Assembly (NCBI GenBank): GCA_000695325.1 | Contig: AVPN01000916.1 | Span: forward strand, 3,374-27,921 | Reading direction: 5' to 3' | DNA from: Pleurobrachia bachei | Taxonomy: Eukaryota; Ctenophora; Tentaculata; Cydippida; Pleurobrachiidae | DNA: 24,548 nt | In this document: one piece after another, positions 21,801 through 24,548 of the stretch | Position numbering within the stretch: position 1 is the first letter of the stretch | Layout: the number at the start of each line of letters is the position of its first letter | The notes under the pieces: generated by a model | Told to the model about the DNA's origin: nothing | Database searches by the model: none | What the model saw: the letters and a program-made list of their open reading frames with translations, nothing else | Position numbers and translations under genes: made by a program

Positions 21801-21956
21801 TTTCATAACTGGTTCCTTTTTCTTCTTCACAACTTGTTTCTCGTCCATTCTATCCTTCTTCCGTGTCCTTCTCCCATACCAGAGTAGGGCGAGGGGGATA
21901 GCCACCAGCGCCACTGCGGCTACACCTGACCCAACGAGGAACAACCGACTCCTCAT
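8035..21956 (-). CDS. TDRKH: TDRKH-like gene, whole span (anchor, 2 KH, Tudor)
   Basis: TDRKH (Tudor and KH domain protein) is known as a mitochondrial-surface scaffold that binds methyl-arginine PIWI proteins and helps trim piRNA precursors. Here the order is membrane anchor, KH1, KH2, disordered linker, Tudor, acidic tail, as expected of TDRKH. AKAP1 also has an anchor plus KH and Tudor, but two adjacent KH domains and the QWxxEAxxxFDxLTxC block after the Tudor core favour TDRKH. Placed exons give roughly 940 residues, long against about 560 in human. Two problems remain. The Tudor exon set is duplicated (11561-12615 and 15340-16339). Exon 8 and the tentative exon 9 do not match the phase needed by the first Tudor exon, so at least one small exon between 16340 and 19597 is unplaced. 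Parts are listed separately. Confidence 0.85.
9232..9305. repeat. (TTTG)n microsatellite, 74 bp
   Basis: About 18 units with one TTGC interruption near 9284. It sits in the TDRKH intron between the exons at 9390-9454 and 8950-9204, just before the acceptor. It is the short counterpart of the tract at 5624-5867. Confidence 0.95.
9704..11097 (+). CDS. SLC35G/EamA-type transporter, nested in a TDRKH intron
   Basis: Three exons, 9704-9778 (MKDTTTYIL, then an acidic run), 9963-10073 (NRQLGIIFTIIGALFSSSAS) and 10252-11097, all joined in phase 0 by GT-AG introns, give 343 residues. The protein is a multi-span membrane protein of the drug/metabolite transporter (EamA) superfamily. It shows two repeat halves, the YLPVGEATVVMFFSMSLFMV block followed by LKEPLS, and a second half ending in CYQVLVFGEVPS. 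The GEATV plus LKEPLS signature resembles SLC35G1; the substrate is unknown. The gene is antisense to TDRKH and wholly inside the intron between TDRKH exons 11561-11706 and 9390-9454. AATAAA follows at 11151. Intron 2 carries a 68-bp inverted-repeat insertion. The start is the first ATG of the acidic exon; a TTTTTTAG acceptor-like site lies about 38 nt upstream. Confidence 0.88.
10125..10192. mobile_element. 68-bp inverted-repeat element (mini-MITE) with 9-bp target duplication
   Basis: The ends are inverted copies of TTGGTAACGAAGTAACCCCT (20 bp, one mismatch) around a 28-bp core containing the palindrome AGGTCGCGACCT. It is flanked by the perfect direct repeat TCCACTGAT at 10116-10124 and 10193-10201. 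A 9-bp duplication suggests a Mutator-like transposase acting in trans, which is an inference. It lies in SLC35G intron 2. Confidence 0.88.
11151..11156 (+). terminator. Poly(A) signal of SLC35G (left copy)
   Basis: AATAAA 54 nt after the stop codon, in a 3' UTR stretch that is unchanged in the second copy (14951). Confidence 0.7.
11561..12615 (-). CDS. TDRKH: TDRKH Tudor exon set, left copy
   Basis: Four exons: 12458-12615 (GCVFLSSEDQG onward), 12206-12334 (PHGSTLVYVSAIHNAGHFYV), 11916-12026 (ELDRLERSMNQFYGTLEE) and 11561-11706 (MCAVWHTSEQMWLRGQVKEL, then YIKYLDYGDTVHVP). They correspond to the extended Tudor region of TDRKH: the VYVSAxxNxxHFYVQ strand, the linker helix, then the Tudor barrel with likely cage aromatics W, Y and Y of MWLRG and YLDYGD. 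The set needs one base from the exon before and leaves two bases, completed by the exon at 9390-9454. It is the copy nearest the 3' exons. A nearly identical set lies at 15340-16339, with all last-exon differences silent. Confidence 0.85.
12616..13532. other. TDRKH intron, left copy
   Basis: No exon is recognised. The first part repeats the exon-acceptor edge (CACAACCAGCTAAA appears again about 45 bp on). Positions about 12651-13068 are almost identical to 16380-16790. After a short GA tract (13066-13077) the sequence to 13532 is unrelated to the equivalent interval of the other copy. Confidence 0.5.
13533..13826. mobile_element. Solo foldback arm at the duplication junction
   Basis: An ungapped match of 294 bp, identical by eye to 17905-18198, the left arm of the foldback element plus its GAGA inner edge. 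It shares both bases that distinguish the left arm from the right arm (CTCTCAATT and AATGCC). It stops exactly where duplicated SLC35G exon 2 sequence begins, partway through the exon. Confidence 0.93.
13827..14880 (+). pseudogene. SLC35G second copy, lacking exon 1 and start of exon 2
   Basis: Begins inside exon 2 (TATTCAGTTC, reading to LAEQ), keeps the exon 2 donor, intron 2 and the full last exon (14050-14880). The protein is identical to the left copy through the last shared residues (IVTDK), then ends one residue later instead of adding KRGMWV. I count about 48 base differences in the shared part of the last exon and five in the exon 2 remnant, all silent. The upstream exons and promoter are replaced by a foldback arm. 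An internal ATG gives a 270-residue ORF, which would lack the first membrane span. Its last exon could be spliced in phase from exon 2 of the left copy. It is either a recently truncated functional paralogue, an alternative last exon, or a diverged allele placed in tandem by assembly. Confidence 0.8.
13924..13991. mobile_element. 68-bp inverted-repeat element, second copy
   Basis: The same insertion as 10125-10192, in the same position of SLC35G intron 2, with the same 9-bp duplication (13915-13923 and 13992-14000). It therefore predates the split of the two copies. No difference from the first copy is seen. Confidence 0.88.
14951..14956 (+). terminator. Poly(A) signal of SLC35G (right copy)
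   Basis: AATAAA in the same 3' UTR context as 11151. The surrounding ~110 bp is unchanged from the left copy. Confidence 0.65.
15340..16339 (-). CDS. TDRKH: TDRKH Tudor exon set, right copy
   Basis: Four exons: 16179-16339, 15926-16054, 15634-15744 and 15340-15485. Lengths and phases match the left set except for one extra codon (Ala) in the first exon. All splice sites are GT-AG and the frames are open. This set lies nearest the KH exons. If spliced onto the left set, the two leftover bases would meet an exon needing one, so the two sets cannot both be in one reading frame. Either set alone keeps frame into the exon at 9390-9454. The introns between its last exons differ from the left copy by several indels. 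Confidence 0.83.
16796..16908. repeat. (GA)n microsatellite
   Basis: A purine tract of GA with GGGA and AAAGA interruptions, marking the right end of detectable homology with the left copy, whose tract at 13066-13077 is only a few units. ORFs of SLSL and ERER repeats here are artefacts. Confidence 0.95.
16909..17904. other. TDRKH intron, unannotated AT-rich DNA
   Basis: About 1 kb without recognisable exons, absent from the left copy. It contains poly-A and poly-T runs and several GACGTCA-type motifs (about 17188-17193 and 17805-17811). It may be inserted repeat DNA. An unplaced TDRKH exon could be hidden here. Confidence 0.4.
17905..18700. mobile_element. Foldback element with 290-bp inverted arms
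   Basis: Left arm 17905-18194 and right arm 18411-18700 are inverted copies differing at about two positions. Both start TAGTAGAGTCGATAAG. The 216-bp centre has no credible ORF. If the outer TA is the target duplication, the ends would be GTAGAGTCG, but the family is unclear. The near identity of the arms implies a young insertion or arm-to-arm conversion. It lies in a TDRKH intron. A solo left arm is at 13533-13826. Confidence 0.92.
18701..19153. other. TDRKH intron with (GA)n / (GT)n microsatellite
   Basis: Positions about 18822-18968 are a GA-rich tract with a short GTGTGT run near 18919-18933. The remainder holds no recognised exon. ORFs over the tract (ERER and SLSL repeats) are artefacts. 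Confidence 0.8.
19154..19308 (-). CDS. TDRKH: Tentative TDRKH exon 9
   Basis: An open frame reading YAFDFLNHKPFF, then GEVYIFRDDVIHSRV, bounded by a polypyrimidine-TTAG acceptor and an AAG-GTATAA donor. Its 155 nt need one base from the exon before and end in phase 0. Exon 8 ends in phase 0, so they do not join directly. A 7-nt microexon (19405-19411, TCCAAAA between TTCAG and GTAAGT) would bridge them, but that is speculative. The exon also does not match the following Tudor set. It looks like protein but has no domain I can name. Confidence 0.4.
19598..21956 (-). CDS. TDRKH: TDRKH 5' exons: anchor, KH1, KH2, linker
   Basis: Eight phase-consistent exons: 21772-21956, 21448-21592, 21145-21343, 20921-21012, 20441-20806, 20165-20255, 19818-20003 and 19598-19746 (471 codons). 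Residues about 5-27 form one hydrophobic span (VAAVALVAIPLALLWYG) followed by RRTRKK, a signal-anchor layout that fits TDRKH on the outer mitochondrial membrane. KH1 has FVIGKKG (residues 63-69) and KH2 has KIIGKGG (137-143), both with an intact GxxG RNA-binding loop. The fourth exon is a charged helix (EEIDHAKMLLDAEIMEELEM). The fifth is disordered and has four EPGPS repeats. The remaining exons match no family I know. The start is the first ATG after a strong acceptor-like site 7 nt upstream. Confidence 0.88.
20263..20345. repeat. 20-bp tandem repeat, about four units
   Basis: Unit AAATCAATAAATTAGCTATC, four exact copies then a degraded fifth. It lies in the TDRKH intron between the exons at 20441-20806 and 20165-20255, just upstream of the acceptor on the minus strand. 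Confidence 0.95.
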
Positions 21957-22140
21957 TGCCCCACTAATATTGAGAGAGAGGGGGAGGGAACTGGGTGGAT
22001 TTTAGTGGGGGAATGAAGCAGTGAAGCAATGATTGGTGTGATTGTCAAGAAAAGAGAATTGTCAACTGTCGTAAGACACAAGATCTCATTTGTAAAAGAT
22101 CATTTAAAACACAGAAAATAATAGCACGATCCCAAGAAGA
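21957..22140 (-). promoter_or_regulatory. EIF2S1-TDRKH gap with acceptor-like site
   Basis: Only 184 bp separate the EIF2S1 stop from the TDRKH start on the same strand. The last part is a polypyrimidine run (CCCTCCCCCTCTCTCTC) ending AATATTAG (AG at 21964-21965), 7 nt before the ATG. This is what a trans-splice acceptor in an operon looks like. A short cis-spliced 5' UTR is the alternative. Confidence 0.55.
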
Positions 22141-23106
22141 TTAGTCTTCCTCTCCATCTTCTTCTTCGTCATCTTCTTCGCTATCTTCGTCTTCATCATC
22201 ATCCCCATCCACCTCCTGCATGGCCCTCTCTCTCTGCTCCATCTCGTCCTGGAGCTTCTTGTCATCTGTCTCTGAGACAACCTTGGGCTCTAATTTCACC
22301 TCAAAGTTACCCTCTGCAGCCTCGATTGATTCCTTGATGGCTGCCATTGATATCTTGACAACCTCCACTCCTTTCTCCTCGTTCAGTAGAGTAACCGATA
22401 TCACGTAGAGGGGAGGGGCAATGAGGTTGATCTTCAGAGGAACTTCCTCAGAGGAGAAAACTAAACCTGCACGAAGGGCGTTCTTGACAGCATCAATACC
22501 CTCGTAGGAATAGCAACACACCTCTACATCAGCTCGAACCTTGACTGCTTGCGGAGTGAGTTTCCTCTTAATCTCCTTCAGCAGATATTCCTTTGTGTGG
22601 GGATCCATGTCTAGCTCATCTAGAACCTCGGGCTTCTGGGCGGCCTCCTTGAACCTCTCATAACTTCCACCGCTGGTAGCATACTTCTTATCAAAGAACC
22701 AAGCTGTCCTCTTGTAAAGATCCTCCAGTTGTTTATTGTCCTCGTAGTCTAACAACTCTCCCACATGTCGGAGAATCTGGTTGACGGTCTTACACCGGGA
22801 GTATTTCTCCTCAGTCTGTTTGATATCCTCGTGTACAACCCTCCTTTTTGAGAGATCCAGATATCCCTTCTCCTGATCCACTCGTGTTACAAGCACACAC
22901 TCGTTCCTCCCTACACGGACCAGCTTGTTAATGGATCGGATTCGCTTCCGGGACATCTCTGTCATGAGGATGAGACCCTTGGCGCCATCGTATTCGAGAA
23001 GTTTCACATAAGCTCCGAGATCGGTGATCTCGCTGACAGTCACCATAACCACCTGGTCGACATCAGGGAGCTTCTTCTCGTAGAACCGGCACGACAGTTG
23101 AGGCAT
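22141..23106 (-). CDS. EIF2S1: Eukaryotic translation initiation factor 2 subunit alpha
   Basis: eIF2-alpha, the regulatory subunit of the eIF2 complex that brings initiator tRNA to the ribosome. The single 321-residue ORF is full length. The N-terminal S1 (OB-fold) domain spans about residues 17-88. It contains MTEMSRKRIRSINK, with the regulatory serine at 52 (Ser51 in mature numbering), the target of eIF2-alpha stress kinases. KGYLDLSKRRV at 80-90 matches the kinase-docking segment (KGYID in human). The alpha-helical middle and the C-terminal domain (LTPQAVKVRADVEV, YEGIDAVKNALRAGL, INLIAPPLYV) follow, then an acidic tail ending EEEDGEED. The coding region has no intron although its neighbours have many. 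An AG acceptor-like site (23111-23112) lies 4 nt before the ATG, so a 5' UTR intron or a spliced leader is likely. No poly(A) tract or flanking repeat marks it as a retrocopy. Confidence 0.98.
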   Translation of the reverse strand: MPQLSCRFYEKKLPDVDQVVMVTVSEITDLGAYVKLLEYDGAKGLILMTEMSRKRIRSINKLVRVGRNECVLVTRVDQEKGYLDLSKRRVVHEDIKQTEEKYSRCKTVNQILRHVGELLDYEDNKQLEDLYKRTAWFFDKKYATSGGSYERFKEAAQKPEVLDELDMDPHTKEYLLKEIKRKLTPQAVKVRADVEVCCYSYEGIDAVKNALRAGLVFSSEEVPLKINLIAPPLYVISVTLLNEEKGVEVVKISMAAIKESIEAAEGNFEVKLEPKVVSETDDKKLQDEMEQRERAMQEVDGDDDEDEDSEEDDEEEDGEED

Positions 23107-24548
23107 GGTGCTAGGGGAATTGTTTGTTAAAATGGAAAGTTAATTAATGCGGTAATTAAGGGTAAAATCAATCATATGTCAATGAACTAATGAATAAAAG
23201 GAGTCTTAACTTCCAGACTAGAAGCAGTGTTCACTGTCCATTCACGCTCAAAAACAGCTTTATTTCAGCAAAACGAAGAATGCTTGCTTGCTTTTCAGTT
23301 TGACCTATGGCCGGTGGCTCCAAGGAAGCATAGAAGCTCACGCCTATAACGGAAAGGGATTTTGATTTTGGGACCCTCCAGATCAGGGGCGGCGGCCGGT
23401 AAGGCTTTCAACGGCGACCGAAATTTCTTCGGTCTCAACTCCAGATCAGGTTAGGGACCCTCAAGCGTTGTGGCATATGCTGTAAGTCCCTCTGAAGAGA
23501 CCTTTCTGCGGGGGTATGAAGTGAATACCGACCAGGCCAGCACCGCTTCGAAAAAAAAACTAAAAAGAAGGAAAAAAAATTTAAAAAAGAAGAAATCTTT
23601 GGCATATGCTACAGGCCCTTTTATAAAGGGCCTGGAGGGAATACCGCGCTGGGGGGGAATACATAATCAATCATATCTCCAGTTCCAGATAAGGTACAGA
23701 AATCGTTTTGGTATCGTTAGAAAGAGAAAGATAAGAGCTTTCAAATGCAGCCGGTTTCAAGTCTTTATCTTATCAGGAACAGGAGATATGAACCAAACTC
23801 CGCAAAATCGAGTGCGGTTTCATCGAAAAAAATTGAAATTTAAATGAAAATTTAAACAAAGGTGACCCTCAAAAATCTGTGACGTCACGTTTTGAAAACA
23901 ACCCTTCTTTAAACAGCTATTGCTCAGCCCCCTGAAGTCCAATTAACTTCCCTCAAAAACAGCAAGGTAGACAATTGTCTGATCTAAAAACTGGTGAAAA
24001 GATCAAGTGAAACGGACTTCAGGGGCCAAAGTTATAGGCACCGCCGAATTCTCGACCGCAAAGTTATCTTCGACTGTTCTGAGCTCAGGCAGCCCTCAGT
24101 ACAAACGCGCGCGCGGCAGTCGCTTCAATCCCCTCGTTGCGGTGTGGCGCGGCGGCGCAAACGAGGGGATTGTAGCGCATTCCAACTTGACGTGGGGATA
24201 TGAGTACTGAGTGTCATTGTCATAACATCTTTATCTCTTTCTCAGATTCAGCTCATAGTGGTAATGCGGCTAGTTGTAGGTCGGGTGTCATTAGCGAGTC
24301 AGTGCGGCACAGTGGAGCCTTTCTTGAGGAGTCGGCCACCTTCCCATCAGGTATCAGATATTTTTTCCCTGCCCGGGTGGATGCCCGGTATGATCGTTTT
24401 AGCATGTGTGCTAAAAAGATCATAAAGGGTTTAGAAATCTCGGATTTGAAATAGTAACTCGAGCGTGGTCAAAATGGGGGGGTTCCCATGGCATACTTTG
24501 GTATACTTTGGTATATTCCACAACTTTTTCAGCGATTTTCCATATACC
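23107..24548. other. Hairpin-rich region without recognised gene
   Basis: No coding region is supported. The Lys/Arg-rich ORF at 23470-23847 and the ORFs near 24.0-24.45 kb look like chance frames over repeats. Four hairpins are visible: 23612-23634 (10-bp stem CAGGCCCTTT), 23672-23790 (22-bp stem CATATCTCC..., two mismatches, 75-nt loop), 24121-24177 (stem with CAATCCCCTCGTT) and 24389-24424 (16-bp stem, one mismatch, TGTG loop). GGCATATGCT occurs at about 23473 and 23591. The region probably contains non-autonomous mobile or repeat DNA; the EIF2S1 promoter should lie near its left edge. Confidence 0.6.
23111..23112 (-). promoter_or_regulatory. 3' splice-site-like AG just before EIF2S1 ATG
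   Basis: The minus strand reads AACAATTCCCCTAG then CACCATG. The site is either the end of a 5' UTR intron or a spliced-leader acceptor. CACC before ATG is also a good Kozak context. Confidence 0.5.

Noticed and set aside
19598-21956. AKAP1 (another mitochondrial KH plus Tudor protein)
   Set aside because: Two adjacent KH domains right after the anchor and the QAIEC and EAxxxFDxLTxC blocks fit TDRKH better; AKAP1 has one KH far from the anchor.
23470-23847. 125-residue Lys/Arg-rich plus-strand ORF
   Set aside because: The composition comes from poly-A runs and the frame crosses two hairpins. No family feature or splice context supports it.
1-24548. tRNA, rRNA, CRISPR array, LINE or reverse-transcriptase genes
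   Set aside because: I looked for cloverleaf and A/B-box patterns, regular spaced repeats, and reverse-transcriptase motifs in the ORFs and saw none. The only regular repeats are microsatellites and the 20-bp tandem unit at 20263.

Overview
The window looks like nuclear DNA of an invertebrate animal with compact genes. The protein-coding genes are metazoan, most are cut by GT-AG introns of about 75-400 bp, and the spacers hold microsatellites, small inverted-repeat elements and hairpins. TDRKH (a piRNA-pathway protein), EIF2S1 and an archaemetzincin point to an animal. I cannot name the phylum.

The locus reads mainly from right to left on the minus strand. An intronless EIF2S1 (eIF2-alpha; 23106-22141) is followed after only 184 bp by the start of a long TDRKH-like gene (21956 down to 8037). 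TDRKH encodes an N-terminal membrane anchor, two KH domains, a disordered linker, an extended Tudor domain and an acidic/STPQ-rich tail. Next on the same strand is an archaemetzincin gene (AMZ2-like; exons 1-5 at 2582-1331), which runs off the left edge before its catalytic exons. A plus-strand SLC35G/EamA-type transporter (9704-11097) lies wholly inside a TDRKH intron that splits the Tudor-domain coding sequence.

Much of the locus is present twice. Calling AMZ 5' exons A, TDRKH 3' exons B, the central part C (one Tudor exon plus SLC35G exon 1) and SLC35G 3' plus Tudor exons D, with the KH exons E, the left-to-right order is A B | A B C D | D E. The left junction is a giant (TTTG)n tract (about 5624-5867). 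The right junction (13826/13827) is at the inner edge of a 294-bp arm of a foldback element. All duplicated exons remain open with intact splice sites. Either two real tandem duplications occurred, or a roughly 7.7-kb segment of one haplotype was wedged into the other during assembly. The collinearity of the three pieces makes the second reading a serious possibility.

If the duplications are real they have notable consequences: a phase-compatible AMZ-TDRKH chimera, two Tudor exon sets that cannot be spliced in series without a frameshift, and a 5'-truncated second SLC35G whose roughly 50 exon differences are all synonymous although the adjoining intron and 3' UTR are almost identical. Mobile or structured DNA includes a foldback element with 290-bp arms (17905-18700), a 68-bp inverted-repeat insertion with 9-bp target duplications, a 53-bp palindrome, and a hairpin-rich right end (23.4-24.5 kb) with no recognisable gene.
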